NCBI GenBank assembly: GCA_020073005.1
Contig: JAIQFX010000009.1
Location: 21,752 to 85,751 of the forward strand
DNA length: 64,000 nt
Direction of reading: 5' to 3'
Source of the DNA: Terriglobia bacterium
GTDB taxonomy: Bacteria > Acidobacteriota > Vicinamibacteria > Vicinamibacterales > CAVVIG01
A program made the translations under genes and the position numbers. Positions 16,918 through 26,375 of the stretch are shown one piece after another; the stretch's first letter is position 1; every line of letters begins with the position of its first letter. The notes below the pieces were generated by a model. It was not told the origin of the DNA. It saw nothing but the letters and a program-made list of their open reading frames with translations, and made no database searches.

Positions 16918-16935
16918 TTTGAACCTGCGTTCAAA
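16918..16935. promoter_or_regulatory. Palindromic candidate operator upstream of the benzoyl-CoA operon
   Basis: TTTGAACCTGCGTTCAAA: perfect 7-base arms around a 4-base centre, 46 bases before the had start. The size and spacing resemble binding sites of dimeric TetR-type repressors. No regulator gene is adjacent, so the assignment is a hypothesis. Confidence 0.5.
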
Positions 16936-16981
16936 CGCGCCGGGCGCCCTCGACGGTACGCGCCTTGCCTCACGCCGTCCC

Positions 16982-18043
16982 ATGCAGACACGCGGACTGG
17001 TGCTGACTTCACCGCGCGAGCTGGCGCTCCACACCTTCGAGCTGCCGGCCCTCGGTCCCGGTGACGCCCGCGTCCGCGTGGCCGGCTGCGGCCTCTGCCA
17101 CACCGACATCAGCTTCTACACGGGACAGGTCCGGACCCGCCACGCCCTCCCCCTGGTCCTGGGCCACGAAATCGCCGGCACGGTCGTCGACGCGGCCCCG
17201 GCGCATCGGACGCTGATCGGCCGGGACGTGATCGTGCCCGCCGTGCTGCCCTGCGGCGACTGCGTGCTCTGCCGCTCCGGCCACGACAACGCCTGCCTGA
17301 ACCAGATCATGCCGGGCAATCACGTCCACGGCGGCTTCGCGGACGAGATCGTCGTGCCGGCGCGCCATCTCGTGACGCTCGGCGCCGATCGCGGCGGCTA
17401 CGCGCTCGCCGAGCTCGCGGTGGTCGCCGACGCCGTGACGACGCCCTATCAGGCGATCCTGCGGGCGGGCGTGAGCCGCGACGATCTCGCGATCATCGTC
17501 GGCGCCGGCGGCATCGGGACGTACGCGGTGCAGATCGCGCGGGCGCGCGGCGCGCGGGTCGCCGTCATCGACATCGACGCGGCGAAGCTCGAGCGGCTCG
17601 CGCCATTCGGCGTCGAGTGGCGGTTCAACGCGCGCGAGACCGACGGCGCCGCGATCAAGAAGCGCCTCGTCTCCGAAAGCGGCACGCCCACGAGCTGGAA
17701 GATCTTCGAGATGAGCGGAACGCTTCCCGGACAGGAGCTGGCCTGGAGCCTGCTCGTGCCGGCGGCGACGCTGGGCATCATCGGCTTCACGATGGACAAG
17801 CCGCAGGTGCGCCTGTCCAATCTGATGGCGCTCGACGCGCAGGCGTTCGGCAGCTGGGGTTGCAGTCCCTCGCTCTATGCCGACGCGATCGCGCTTGTGA
17901 CGTCGGGACAAGTGACGCTGCGCCCGTTCATCGAGCGGCGGCCGATCGCCGACGGCCCGGCGCTGTTCGCGCAGCTGGCGGACTCGCACGCGGGCGCGGA
18001 TCGCCGCGCGATTCTCATCCCCGAGAAGACGGAGGCGCTGTGA
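16982..18043 (+). CDS. had: 6-hydroxycyclohex-1-ene-1-carbonyl-CoA dehydrogenase
   Basis: Zinc-type alcohol dehydrogenase that oxidises 6-hydroxycyclohex-1-ene-1-carbonyl-CoA to the 6-oxo compound with NAD in the modified beta-oxidation of dearomatised benzoyl-CoA. Residues seen: catalytic zinc Cys in GCGLCHTD, GHE, a structural zinc cluster PCGDCVLCRSGHDNAC, and the Rossmann motif VGAGGIGTYAVQIA. The HVHGGFADEIVVPAR segment is typical of Had and helps separate it from ordinary alcohol dehydrogenases. The ATG at 16982 gives 353 residues, family size; the frame runs further upstream but into non-conserved sequence. It overlaps oah by 4 bases. The neighbours make the function far more certain than homology alone. 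Confidence 0.88.
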   Translation: MQTRGLVLTSPRELALHTFELPALGPGDARVRVAGCGLCHTDISFYTGQVRTRHALPLVLGHEIAGTVVDAAPAHRTLIGRDVIVPAVLPCGDCVLCRSGHDNACLNQIMPGNHVHGGFADEIVVPARHLVTLGADRGGYALAELAVVADAVTTPYQAILRAGVSRDDLAIIVGAGGIGTYAVQIARARGARVAVIDIDAAKLERLAPFGVEWRFNARETDGAAIKKRLVSESGTPTSWKIFEMSGTLPGQELAWSLLVPAATLGIIGFTMDKPQVRLSNLMALDAQAFGSWGCSPSLYADAIALVTSGQVTLRPFIERRPIADGPALFAQLADSHAGADRRAILIPEKTEAL

Positions 18044-19167
18044 GCACTACCAATAGTGGGAACACGCTCAAGGATCACCGCCTGGTCCCCGACACGCGAT
18101 TCGAGCACATCCTGTACGAACGCCGTCCGGCGCGCGATCTGGACGGCCGCCTCGTGCCCGATCTTCACGACGTCTGGATCTGGATCAACAATCCGGCGCA
18201 GCTGAACAGCTACACGACGGCGGCGCTGCGGGAGCTGATCCTCGCGTTTCGCGAAGCGTCGACGGACCGCAGCGCGGTGAGCGTCGTGCTGACGGCGGTC
18301 GGCGATCGCGCCTTCTGCTCGGGCGGCAACACGAAGGAGTACGCCGAGTACTACGGCGGCAAGCCGGGCGAATACAAGCAGTACATGCGGCTCTTCAACG
18401 ACATCGTCACCGGCATCCTGATGTGCGACAAGCCGGTCATCAACCGTGTGAACGGCCTGCGCGTGGGCGGCGGACAGGAGATCGGCATGGCGTGCGATTT
18501 CTCGATCGCCTCCGACCTCGCGCGCTTCGGCCAGGCCGGCCCGCGCCACGGATCGGCGCCCGACGGCGGGTCGACCGACTTCCTGCATCTCTACGTCGGC
18601 TTCGCGCAGGCGATCGAGAGCTGCACGCTGTGCGAGCCGTGGTCCGCGCACAAGGCGATGCGGCTCGGGCTGCTCAACCAGATCGTCCCGGCGCTCGTGC
18701 ACGACGGCGCGTTCATTCCCAATCCGCTCGTCGTGACCGACCGCTGGATCGACGAGCACGGCGCGATCGTGTACGGCGAGCCGGTGCCGGCCGAGCGCGC
18801 GAAGGCGGCGAAGGCGCTGATGGCCGCGTCGAAGATCGACCTGAGCCGGCTCGACGCCGCGATCGCGGCGTGGTCGGCGAAACTGCTGCTCACCTTCCCC
18901 GATTGCCTGCACAAGACGATCGAGAGCCTGCGCAAGAAGAAGCTCGAGCACTGGCAGCAGAACTGCGAGACCAATCGCAGCTGGCTCGCGCTGAACATGA
19001 TGACCGAGGGCCGCGCGGGATTCCGCGCGTTCAACGACGGCCCGCCCGGACGCCGCGAGGTGGACTTCGCGGAGCTGCGGCGGCGGCTGGCCCGCGGCGA
19101 CGGCTGGACGGACGAGCTGTGCGACGCGATTCAACCGAAGTCGGAGGCCCTGCATGGTGAACACTGA
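18040..19167 (+). CDS. oah: 6-oxocyclohex-1-ene-1-carbonyl-CoA hydrolase (ring opening)
   Basis: Crotonase-fold enzyme that adds two waters to 6-oxocyclohex-1-enoyl-CoA and cleaves the ring to 3-hydroxypimelyl-CoA (also called BamA). The 375 residues match the family along their length: NPAQLNSYTTAAL, AVGDRAFCSGGNTKEYAEYY, the characteristic FGQAGPRHGSAPDGGSTDFL, CEPWSAHKAMRLGLLNQIVP, VVTDRWIDEHG and the C-terminal NRSWLALNMMTEGRAGFRAF. BamA/Oah is widely used as a marker of anaerobic aromatic degradation. The GTG start overlaps the had stop (GTGA). The end overlaps dch by 14 bases, so all three are translationally coupled. Confidence 0.95.
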   Translation: MSTTNSGNTLKDHRLVPDTRFEHILYERRPARDLDGRLVPDLHDVWIWINNPAQLNSYTTAALRELILAFREASTDRSAVSVVLTAVGDRAFCSGGNTKEYAEYYGGKPGEYKQYMRLFNDIVTGILMCDKPVINRVNGLRVGGGQEIGMACDFSIASDLARFGQAGPRHGSAPDGGSTDFLHLYVGFAQAIESCTLCEPWSAHKAMRLGLLNQIVPALVHDGAFIPNPLVVTDRWIDEHGAIVYGEPVPAERAKAAKALMAASKIDLSRLDAAIAAWSAKLLLTFPDCLHKTIESLRKKKLEHWQQNCETNRSWLALNMMTEGRAGFRAFNDGPPGRREVDFAELRRRLARGDGWTDELCDAIQPKSEALHGEH

Positions 19168-19918
19168 GCTCCGTCACGGCGGCGGTCACCTGCGGCTCGT
19201 CATCGACGAGCCGAAGGCGAACCTCGTCTCGATCGCGGTCATGCGCGAGTTGCGGCGCGCGCTGGCGGGCGTGCACGGCATGCCCGCTCTCAAACTCGTG
19301 ACCATCGAAGGCGCCGGCGATCACTTCAGCTTCGGCGCGAGCGTCGAAGAGCACCGGCCCGGCGTCATTCACACGGCGCTCACCGAGCTGCACGGATTGA
19401 TCGGCGAGCTGCTCGCCACGCCCGCGCCGACGGCGGCGATCGTCCGCGGCCGCTGCCTCGGCGGCGGCTTCGAGCTGGCGCTGGCGTGCGACCTCGTGTT
19501 CGCCGGCACGACCGCGATGCTCGGCGTGCCCGAGATCACGCTCGGCGTCTTTCCGCCCGCCGCGGCGGCGCTGCTGCCGCTGCGTGTCGGCGCCTCGCGC
19601 GCCGCAAGCGCGGTGCTGACCGGCCGGACCGCGCCGGTCGAGGCGTGGACGGCCGCCGGCTTGATCGAAGTGACGGCGCCCCCGCAGGAGCTCGGCGCGG
19701 CCGTCGATCACTGGTTCGAGGCGCACCTGGCGCCCCGTTCGTCGGCGGCGCTGCGCTTCGCGGCGCTCGCCAGCCGGGCGACGCTGCGGCGTCAGGTGAG
19801 CATGGTGCTCCCGGATCTCGAGCGCCTGTATCTCGACGCCCTGATGCACACGCACGACGCCATCGAGGGCATCGAGGCGTTTCTCGAAAAGCGCGCGCCC
19901 GTCTGGAGCAACGCATGA
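19154..19918 (+). CDS. dch: Cyclohexa-1,5-dienecarbonyl-CoA hydratase
   Basis: Crotonase-family hydratase expected to add water to the 1,5-dienoyl-CoA made by benzoyl-CoA reductase, yielding the Had substrate. At 254 residues it has the enoyl-CoA hydratase core: [20 protein letters not shown] (oxyanion-hole strand), [20 protein letters not shown], and [20 protein letters not shown]. Its place between oah and the reductase subunits, overlapping both (14 and 4 bases), makes dienoyl-CoA hydratase the best assignment; on sequence alone it could be another enoyl-CoA hydratase. The ATG at 19154 is the only good start. Confidence 0.85.
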   Translation: MVNTELRHGGGHLRLVIDEPKANLVSIAVMRELRRALAGVHGMPALKLVTIEGAGDHFSFGASVEEHRPGVIHTALTELHGLIGELLATPAPTAAIVRGRCLGGGFELALACDLVFAGTTAMLGVPEITLGVFPPAAAALLPLRVGASRAASAVLTGRTAPVEAWTAAGLIEVTAPPQELGAAVDHWFEAHLAPRSSAALRFAALASRATLRRQVSMVLPDLERLYLDALMHTHDAIEGIEAFLEKRAPVWSNA

Positions 19919-21084
19919 GCGCGCCAGGCGCGCTGGGCAACGTCGCGCTCGAGCCGCTCGATGCGGCGCTGGCCTCGCTGCGCGATCTGCTCGAAGACAC
20001 CGAGTATCCGACCGTGAAGCGATGGCGCGCGGACGGCGGCAAGGTCGTCGGACACTTCCAGGTGTACTTCCCCGAGGAGATCGCGCACGCCGCCGGGCTC
20101 CTGCCGCTGAAGATTCACGGCGCGCCGATCGAGCCGCGGCAAGCCGAGGCGCGGTTCGGGTCGTATCTCTGTTCGATCGTCAAGACGTCGCTCGAGCTCG
20201 CGTTGAGCGGGCACGTCGAGCTCGACTTGTTCGTCACGCATCCGATCTGCGACGCGGCGCGCAACCTCGCCGCCGTCTGGGGGCGCAACGTCGACTATCC
20301 CTGCGAAATCCTGTACCTGCCGCAGAACGCCAATTCCCCGCAGGCCGTGGACTACCTGCGCCACGAGTACGACCGGCTGCGGCGCGTGATCGAGACGATC
20401 GCGGGCCGCGCCGTGACCGACGACGACCTGCAGCGATCGATCGGCGTCTTCAACGAAAACCGGCGGCTGCTGCGCGAGCTCTACGCGATCAGGCGCGATC
20501 GGCCGTGGCTGCTCGCGGCGGATGAGGCCTATGTCCTCATGGCGATCGGCGGCGCGATTCCGCGCGAGGAACACAACGCGCTGCTGCAGACGCTGCTGCC
20601 GCAGGTTGAGCAGCGCACGGCGCGGCCGCAGGATCGCCTCCGCGTCGTGTTCGAAGGCGGCTTCTGCGAACAGCCGCCGCTCGATCTGCTGCGGACGATC
20701 GCGCAGTCCTGCTACGTCGTCGACGATGACCTGCTGATCGGCCTGCGATGGATCACGACCGACGTCAGCGCGATGGGCGACCCGCTGCACAACCTGGCGA
20801 ACGCGTATCTCGAGCATTCCTCCTACAGCCCGGTCCAGCACGACCTGCGCAAACCGAAGGAGCGGATGCTGCTCGAGCGGATTCGGTCATCCGGCGCCGG
20901 CGCCGCGATCGTCACCGCCGCGAAGATGTGCGAGCCGGGCCTCGACGAGCAGGTGGCGTACGCCCGCGCCCTCGACGAGGCGCACGTGCCGTACTTCGTC
21001 AGCGAATTCGAGGAGAACATGACGAGTTTCGAGCATCTGCAGATTCAGCTGGAGACGTTCGTCGAGAACGTGCTCTTCACATGA
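19915..21084 (+). CDS. bcrC: Benzoyl-CoA reductase, subunit C (BcrC/BzdN type)
   Basis: One of the two substrate-binding, iron-sulfur subunits of ATP-dependent class I benzoyl-CoA reductase, which reduces the aromatic ring at very low potential with ferredoxin electrons. The 389 residues include the HgdB/BcrC signature [19 protein letters not shown] near the N-terminus and cysteines in [20 protein letters not shown] and [10 protein letters not shown] that are placed to ligand a cluster. The last part, [20 protein letters not shown], is also family-like. The gene overlaps dch (ATGA) and bcrB (ATGA). The order C-B-ATPase-ATPase equals bzdNOPQ of Azoarcus. Confidence 0.92.
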   Translation: MSAPGALGNVALEPLDAALASLRDLLEDTEYPTVKRWRADGGKVVGHFQVYFPEEIAHAAGLLPLKIHGAPIEPRQAEARFGSYLCSIVKTSLELALSGHVELDLFVTHPICDAARNLAAVWGRNVDYPCEILYLPQNANSPQAVDYLRHEYDRLRRVIETIAGRAVTDDDLQRSIGVFNENRRLLRELYAIRRDRPWLLAADEAYVLMAIGGAIPREEHNALLQTLLPQVEQRTARPQDRLRVVFEGGFCEQPPLDLLRTIAQSCYVVDDDLLIGLRWITTDVSAMGDPLHNLANAYLEHSSYSPVQHDLRKPKERMLLERIRSSGAGAAIVTAAKMCEPGLDEQVAYARALDEAHVPYFVSEFEENMTSFEHLQIQLETFVENVLFT

Positions 21085-22367
21085 CGCCCCATTCCCCGAA
21101 CGGCATCGTCGGACGCGGTGTGACCGCCGGCGCGTCCTTGTTCCGCGACTGGTTCGATCGCCTGACCGCGGCCGGGCACGCGAACCATCCGACGGCGTAC
21201 GTCTTCGTGATGGGCAGCCTCGCGGAGCTCCTGCGCGTGTTCGACTTCGAGCTCAGCTTTCCCGAAATCAACTCGCTGCAGACGGCCGTCCGCCGCGTGG
21301 CGCACGAATACCTGAACGAAGCCGAGGACTACGGCTACTCGCCCGACATCTGCGGCTACGTCAAGGCGGACGTCGCGGTGCAACTGCGCAAGGGCGCGCA
21401 TCCGATGGGCACGCTGCCGCCGCCGTCGCTGGCCGTCGCGACCAACGCCTGCAACACGTACGTGAAGTGGGCCGAGATCTGGGAGCGGCTCTACCACATC
21501 CCGGTGTTCACGCTCGACGTGCCGGGCACGCGGCGCGCCGGCGGGCAGACGTGGCCGGGCAACCCGGACTTCTCCGCCGACTGCGCGTACGTCGCCGCGC
21601 AGCTGCAGGAGCTCATCGCGCTGTGCGAGCACGTGACGGACAAGCACTTCGATATCGATCGCCTGCGCGAGGTGCTCGGGCACGCCAACGCGATGACGGC
21701 GGCCTGGCGCCGCGTGATCGCGCTCAACCGGCACGAGCCGGCCGTGTTCGGCGCGCTCACCGACGGCACGGTGTACCTCGGCGTCGCGAACGGCCTGCGC
21801 GGCACGCCGGAGGGCCGGCGCTACTTCGACGATCTCGTCGAGGAGATGGAGCACAAGGCCGCGCACGGGCTCGGCACGATCGACGCCGAGAAGCACCGGC
21901 TCGTGTTCGTCGGCGTGCCCTGCTATCCGATCTTCCGGCGGTTCAACGAAATGTTTTCCGAATGGGGCGGCGTGTTCGTCAACTCGACGTACTTGTGGTT
22001 CGCTTCCGGCGGCGCGGATCTCGGCTTCGAGTACGACCTCTCGCGCCCGCTCGAGAGTCTCGCCGAAGGCGTTCTGATCTCGGTGCGCCACGCGATGGAC
22101 AGCATGTTCCATCAGGATCGCGCCATCGCCGAGATCCTCGAGCCGTTTCACGTCGACGGCGTCGTGTACCACCCGATCAAAAGCTGCCGCACGGTGTCGA
22201 CAGGCCTCGCCGACAGCCGGCGCGCGCTGATGGCCCGCACCGACATCCCCAGCCTGTTCATCGAGTCCGACATGATGGACAAACGCGTCGTGTCGGAAGC
22301 GCAGTTGAAGAACCGGATCGACGCGTTTTTCGAAGGACTGGACTCTCGAAACGCGAGGCGCGTATAG
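21081..22367 (+). CDS. bcrB: Benzoyl-CoA reductase, subunit B (BcrB/BzdO type)
   Basis: Second HgdB-family subunit of class I benzoyl-CoA reductase, 428 residues. It shares the fold of BcrC and would carry an iron-sulfur cluster and bind benzoyl-CoA. Signature parts: [79 protein letters not shown], and [15 protein letters not shown] near the C-terminus, with conserved cysteines in each of the last four. It overlaps bcrC by 4 bases. Its TAG stop is embedded in a triple repeat that separates the two substrate-binding subunits from the two ATPase subunits. Confidence 0.93.
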   Translation: MTPHSPNGIVGRGVTAGASLFRDWFDRLTAAGHANHPTAYVFVMGSLAELLRVFDFELSFPEINSLQTAVRRVAHEYLNEAEDYGYSPDICGYVKADVAVQLRKGAHPMGTLPPPSLAVATNACNTYVKWAEIWERLYHIPVFTLDVPGTRRAGGQTWPGNPDFSADCAYVAAQLQELIALCEHVTDKHFDIDRLREVLGHANAMTAAWRRVIALNRHEPAVFGALTDGTVYLGVANGLRGTPEGRRYFDDLVEEMEHKAAHGLGTIDAEKHRLVFVGVPCYPIFRRFNEMFSEWGGVFVNSTYLWFASGGADLGFEYDLSRPLESLAEGVLISVRHAMDSMFHQDRAIAEILEPFHVDGVVYHPIKSCRTVSTGLADSRRALMARTDIPSLFIESDMMDKRVVSEAQLKNRIDAFFEGLDSRNARRV

Positions 22368-22426
22368 CGCGAGGCAAGAGTTGTAGCGCGAGGCAAGAGT
22401 TGTAGCGCGAGCCTTTCAGGCGAGCG
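22362..22426 (+). repeat. Triple GTAGCGCGAG repeat inside the benzoyl-CoA operon (bcrB stop)
   Basis: Two tandem copies of a 19-base unit (TTGTAGCGCGAGGCAAGAG, the first with GTATAG) are followed by a full copy of the repeat with the GCCT-TTC-AGGC core. The first TAG is the bcrB stop codon. The bcrA start follows 8 bases after the element. Its position between subunit pairs could tune their relative expression. Confidence 0.82.
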
Positions 22427-22434
22427 AGGCATCA

Positions 22435-23274
22435 ATGGCGTACGCAGCCGGAGTAGACGTCGGATCGACGCAAACCAAGGCCGTCATCGTCGACGCGCAC
22501 GGTGCCGTCGTCGGCCGCGCCCTCATCGACACCGGCGCGAACGTCGTCGTCGCCGCCGAGAACGCCTACGTGCAGGCGCTGGCCGACGCGCACATCCAGG
22601 AAGAGGAAGTCGGCTACGTCGTCGGCACCGGCTACGGACGGTATCGCGTGACGTTCGGCAACACGCAGGTGACCGAGATCAGCTGCCACGGCCGCGGCGC
22701 CGTGCATCTGTTTCCGGGCACGCGGACCGTCGTGGACATGGGCGGTCAGGACACGAAAGCGATTCGGATCGCGCCGACGGGCGAAATCGTCGATTTCTGC
22801 ATGAACGACAAGTGCGCCGCCGGCACGGGCCGCTTCCTCGGCGCGGTGGCATCGGCGCTCGACATCCCGCTGCAGGATCTCGGCGGGATCGCGCTGCAGT
22901 CCGAGAAGCCCGTGAAGATCACGACGACGTGCACGGTGTTCGCCGAATCTGAAGTGCTGTCATGGCTCGGCCGCGGCAAGAAAGTGGAAGACATCCTGCT
23001 CGGCATTCACCGCTCGATGGTGTCGCGTTCGGTCGGTCTCATGCGCCGCGTCGGCATCGAGCGCGAGGTGACGTTCACCGGCGGCGTGACCAGGAACATC
23101 GGCATGGTGCGCGGACTGAACGAAGCCCTCGGCTTCGAGGTGAACGTCAGCAGCGAGGCGCATTTCATGGGCGCGATTGGCGCCGCGCTGTTCGCGCTCG
23201 ATCACATCGTCGGCAATCGTGAGAGTTCAGATTTCAGAGTGAAGAATTCAGATTTGAGAGCGCGGAGCATATGA
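22435..23274 (+). CDS. bcrA: Benzoyl-CoA reductase ATPase/activator subunit (BcrA/BzdP type)
   Basis: ASKHA-fold ATPase that couples ATP hydrolysis to electron transfer into the reductase. [15 protein letters not shown] is the phosphate-1 motif and [12 protein letters not shown] the phosphate-2 motif. Cys127 ([11 protein letters not shown]) and Cys166 ([11 protein letters not shown]) are the ligands of the [4Fe-4S] cluster shared between two such subunits. The next gene has its cysteines at identical positions. At 279 residues it is the short form seen in Azoarcus BzdP/BzdQ, not the roughly 440-residue Thauera BcrA. The last 18 or so residues ([17 protein letters not shown]) are encoded by an intergenic-type repeat and are probably not functional. 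It overlaps bcrD by 4 bases. Confidence 0.9.
   Translation: MAYAAGVDVGSTQTKAVIVDAHGAVVGRALIDTGANVVVAAENAYVQALADAHIQEEEVGYVVGTGYGRYRVTFGNTQVTEISCHGRGAVHLFPGTRTVVDMGGQDTKAIRIAPTGEIVDFCMNDKCAAGTGRFLGAVASALDIPLQDLGGIALQSEKPVKITTTCTVFAESEVLSWLGRGKKVEDILLGIHRSMVSRSVGLMRRVGIEREVTFTGGVTRNIGMVRGLNEALGFEVNVSSEAHFMGAIGAALFALDHIVGNRESSDFRVKNSDLRARSI
23221..23262 (+). repeat. TTCAGATTT word repeat inside the 3' end of bcrA
   Basis: AGTTCAGATTTCAGAGTGAA and AATTCAGATTTGAGAG are two near copies of one word, A/T-rich compared with the surrounding coding sequence. They form the last codons of bcrA before the bcrD start. The style matches the low-complexity spacers found between other genes here. Confidence 0.65.
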
Positions 23275-24101
23275 CGTTCACGGCGGGCATCGACGTCGGC
23301 TCGACGTACACCAAGGCCGCGATTCTCGGCGACGAAGGGCGCATCGCCGGCCGCGCGCTGATGAAGACGGGATTCAAGCTGGCCGACGCGGCGCGACGCG
23401 CGTACGACGCCGCGCTCGCCGACGCCGGGATCCCCGAAACGGACATCGCGTATCTCATCGCCACCGGCTACGGCCGCCACCAGGTGACGTTCGCCGACGT
23501 GTACGTCACCGATCTGACGGCCGCGGCGCGCGGGGCCACGCTCCTGTATCCCGGCACGCGCACGATCCTCGACGTCGGCGGCCAGACGATGAAGGCGACG
23601 CGCGTCGACGCGGCGTCCAAGGTCCGATCGTTCCGGCTGAACGACAAGTGCGCGGCGGGCACGGGCGCGTTCCTCGAGAAGACCGCGCGCTACATGGGCT
23701 ACGGCACCGATGAGATCGGCCCGCTGGCGGCGACGTCGAAATCGCCGGCGGCGATCTCCGGCGTCTGCGCGGTGTTCGCGGAATCGGAGGTCATCAACCA
23801 CCTGTCGCAGGGCACGTCGCCGTCCGACATCATGCAGGGCGCGATTGAGTCGCTCGTGGAGCGCTCGATTCAGTTGATGCGGCGCGTGCAGCTCGAGCCC
23901 GAGTACACGCTCGTCGGCGGGATTCTCCGCTTCGAATCGATGGGGCGTCTGCTGGCCAGGCGTCTCGGCGCCGCCGTCAATCTGCCGAATTCGGATCTCG
24001 TGCAGTTCGTGGGCGCGCTGGGCGCGGCGCGGCTCGGTCAGCTCAGGGCAGCGTCACACGAACGCCCGCCCGCCACGTCCGCGGCCACCCGATCTTCGTG
24101 A
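23271..24101 (+). CDS. bcrD: Benzoyl-CoA reductase ATPase/activator subunit (BcrD/BzdQ type)
   Basis: Second ASKHA ATPase of the reductase, forming the activase pair with the preceding subunit. [14 protein letters not shown] and [13 protein letters not shown] are the phosphate motifs. Cys127 ([11 protein letters not shown]) and Cys166 ([11 protein letters not shown]) are the cluster ligands, and [18 protein letters not shown] is the adenosine motif region. Length is 276 residues. The two ATPases are clearly paralogous but differ throughout, as in known heterodimers. The final 19 codons run antisense into the 3' end of the TonB receptor gene (59-base convergent overlap), and that tail looks non-conserved. 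No ferredoxin or benzoate-CoA ligase gene follows. Confidence 0.9.
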   Translation: MTFTAGIDVGSTYTKAAILGDEGRIAGRALMKTGFKLADAARRAYDAALADAGIPETDIAYLIATGYGRHQVTFADVYVTDLTAAARGATLLYPGTRTILDVGGQTMKATRVDAASKVRSFRLNDKCAAGTGAFLEKTARYMGYGTDEIGPLAATSKSPAAISGVCAVFAESEVINHLSQGTSPSDIMQGAIESLVERSIQLMRRVQLEPEYTLVGGILRFESMGRLLARRLGAAVNLPNSDLVQFVGALGAARLGQLRAASHERPPATSAATRSS

Positions 24102-26286
24102 GCGGCGGGTTGCCGGTCTTGCCCGTCTGATATTCCGCGTCGAACACGTTCTCGCACGCCGCGAACGCGTCCAGCCCTTTCGTGATCGCGCGGCTCGCGT
24201 ACACGTCGAGCACGGCGTACCCGGCGAGCGGCAGCGTATTCAGATCGTCCTCGAACTGACGGTTCGATCCGCGCCATTGCGCGGAGAGCGTCAGCGTGCG
24301 CGGGCCGGTCCACGTGACGGCCCCGTTGAACTGCACTGACGGGATCTGCGGCACCTGCAGCCCCTCGAGCGCCGGGTTCGCCACTTCGTTGCGGAAGCGC
24401 GACGACGTGAAGACGAGGCCGGCGTTCAGCTTCAGCGCCTGGAACGGCCGGACGTCGGCGTCGAGCTCGAGGCCCTGCGCGCGCACGTTGTCCGCGTTCT
24501 GCTTCTGCCGCGTGACCTGCGTCGGCGTCGTCCCGATGGTGATGTTCGTGATCGCCTGCGTGAGATCGTTCCAGAACCACGTCGCGCGCATCGAGGTCCG
24601 CGTGTGCATGAGCGTCGCGCCTGCTTCGAGGCCGGTCAGACGCTCGGGATCGAGCAGCGAGTTGGCCAGCTGAAGCGTGTTGCCGATGCGGGAACTGCGA
24701 TGCAGCTCGTCGAGCGTCGGCGTGCGCGAGGCTCTCGTGGCCGACGCGCGGACGGCGATCGATTCGCTCGCCTGCCAGGACGCAGACACGCGCGGGCTGA
24801 AGAAATTCACTGCATGCGCAGGCGCGCCGGTTTCTTCAGGCGTCGACGTCCAGAAGTCTGCGCGCGCGCCGGCGATCACCGTCACACGCGGCGCCGCCAG
24901 GATTGCCGCGCGTCCGTACACTGATTCCACGTGCTCGACGCCGCCGGCGACAACCGTCGGTCCCGCGACGCCCGCGGTCGAGAACGGCGTGTCGTTCACC
25001 GTGCCCTCCGTGCGCTTCGCCTCGGCGCCCATCAGGAACACATGAGACTTCCACGGCTTCACCCACTGCGCGACGCCGGTCGCGAACGACGAAGGGACGC
25101 GCTGCTCGCTTGTCAGGCGCTCCGTGAGACGGTTGGCCGGGATCGACGAGAAGTTGTTGAAGTAATGCTGGCGTCCGCCGCTGCCCTGCATCGACCACAT
25201 GCCGCCGGCCAGATTGCCCGACGCCGTGCCGGCGAACTGGCGCCAGTTCGTGTCGTTCGTGATCAGCTGCGTCCCGTTGCCGCGCCCCTCTTGGTACGAC
25301 GAGATGCGGCCGCTCGCGCGCCAGCCGCCGCTGTCGTACCCGAGGGTGACGAGCCCGCCTCGATAGTTGCTGTACGCCGGCACGTCGACCGGACCGCGCT
25401 CCGCTGCAGCGACCACGGGCTCACCGTCGGTGTGGACCCATTCGCCCGCGATCGACGCGCTCCACGCGTCCCGCCGTCCGCCGCCGAACAACGACGCGCG
25501 CTGCGTGCTGGCCGAACCGGCATCCAGCGTCGCGCGCACGCGCGGCTTCGATGGCGAGAACGTCAGAAGTTGGATCACGCCGCTGATCGCGTCGCCGCCG
25601 TACAGATCGCCGGCGGCGCCGCGTACGACTTCGATCCGATCGATGGCCGCCTCCGGAATCCGATTCCAGTACACCCATCCGCCAAACGGATCGTTGAGCG
25701 GCAGGCCGTCGGCGAGCACCAGTGTCCGGCTGCCGGCGTTTCCGGTAAGACCGCGGATCGACACGCCTTGCGACGATGGATTCGCGACGCGCGAGGACGA
25801 TCGGCGCGTCAGCCCGAATCCCGGCGTGTTGCGCAGCGCATCATCGACGGGCCCCGCGGCGGTGCTCGTCAATTCCACCGACGTCAGCACCGTCGTCGCG
25901 GCCGGAGTCGCGAGACGCTCATCGCTGCGCGACGCCGTCACCGTCACCGTTTCGAACAGGCCCGCCGGCTGCAGCACGACCTGGAGCGACTCGCCGTGCA
26001 GAGCTGGCTCGTCGACGGCGAGGACCGCGTCCGCGAAACCCGTCGCCGTCACGCGAAGGACGAGGATGCCGGCCGGCGGCTGCGGAATGGTGAAGCGGCC
26101 GTCGACCGATGTGCGCACGGTCACCGTGCGTCCGCCGTCACCTTCGACGACGACAGTCGCGGCGACAATGACCGCGGCGGACGGATCGACGACGACGCCG
26201 GTAATCGGACCGCGGCGCTCCTGCCCGGCGACGGGCACGGCGCAGCCAACGGCGATCAGGAGCAGGAGTGCGGCTCGGCGGACCAT
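24043..26286 (-). CDS. TonB-dependent outer-membrane receptor
   Basis: A 747-residue beta-barrel receptor that imports a ligand through the outer membrane with TonB energy. It has a signal peptide ending near VAGQE, a carboxypeptidase-regulatory-like beta sandwich (GPITGVVVDPSAAVIVAATV), then a plug domain (PVDDALRNTPGFGLTRRSSS, GVSIRGLTGNAGSRTLVLAD, VEVVRGAAGDLYGGDAISGV) and the barrel. Late barrel strands include DVYASRAITKGLDAFAACEN and [20 protein letters not shown], the usual siderophore/vitamin receptor end. The ligand is unknown. The neighbouring aromatic operon on the other strand does not by itself show that the ligand is aromatic. The gene may be the last of a minus-strand unit with the two small membrane proteins. 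Confidence 0.9.
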   Translation of the reverse strand: MVRRAALLLLIAVGCAVPVAGQERRGPITGVVVDPSAAVIVAATVVVEGDGGRTVTVRTSVDGRFTIPQPPAGILVLRVTATGFADAVLAVDEPALHGESLQVVLQPAGLFETVTVTASRSDERLATPAATTVLTSVELTSTAAGPVDDALRNTPGFGLTRRSSSRVANPSSQGVSIRGLTGNAGSRTLVLADGLPLNDPFGGWVYWNRIPEAAIDRIEVVRGAAGDLYGGDAISGVIQLLTFSPSKPRVRATLDAGSASTQRASLFGGGRRDAWSASIAGEWVHTDGEPVVAAAERGPVDVPAYSNYRGGLVTLGYDSGGWRASGRISSYQEGRGNGTQLITNDTNWRQFAGTASGNLAGGMWSMQGSGGRQHYFNNFSSIPANRLTERLTSEQRVPSSFATGVAQWVKPWKSHVFLMGAEAKRTEGTVNDTPFSTAGVAGPTVVAGGVEHVESVYGRAAILAAPRVTVIAGARADFWTSTPEETGAPAHAVNFFSPRVSASWQASESIAVRASATRASRTPTLDELHRSSRIGNTLQLANSLLDPERLTGLEAGATLMHTRTSMRATWFWNDLTQAITNITIGTTPTQVTRQKQNADNVRAQGLELDADVRPFQALKLNAGLVFTSSRFRNEVANPALEGLQVPQIPSVQFNGAVTWTGPRTLTLSAQWRGSNRQFEDDLNTLPLAGYAVLDVYASRAITKGLDAFAACENVFDAEYQTGKTGNPPLTKIGWPRTWRAGVRVTLP

Positions 26287-26375
26287 GGTCGTCCTGTCGG
26301 GAAGGCGACGAGAATTACGAAATCATGGAGTGTGGGGCAATTCGGATGCCGCGTCGGACCCGTCCGGACGCGTCG

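Noticed and set aside
16919..16981. Upstream extension of the had reading frame to 16919
   Set aside because: It would add 21 residues absent from the family and runs through the palindromic candidate operator.
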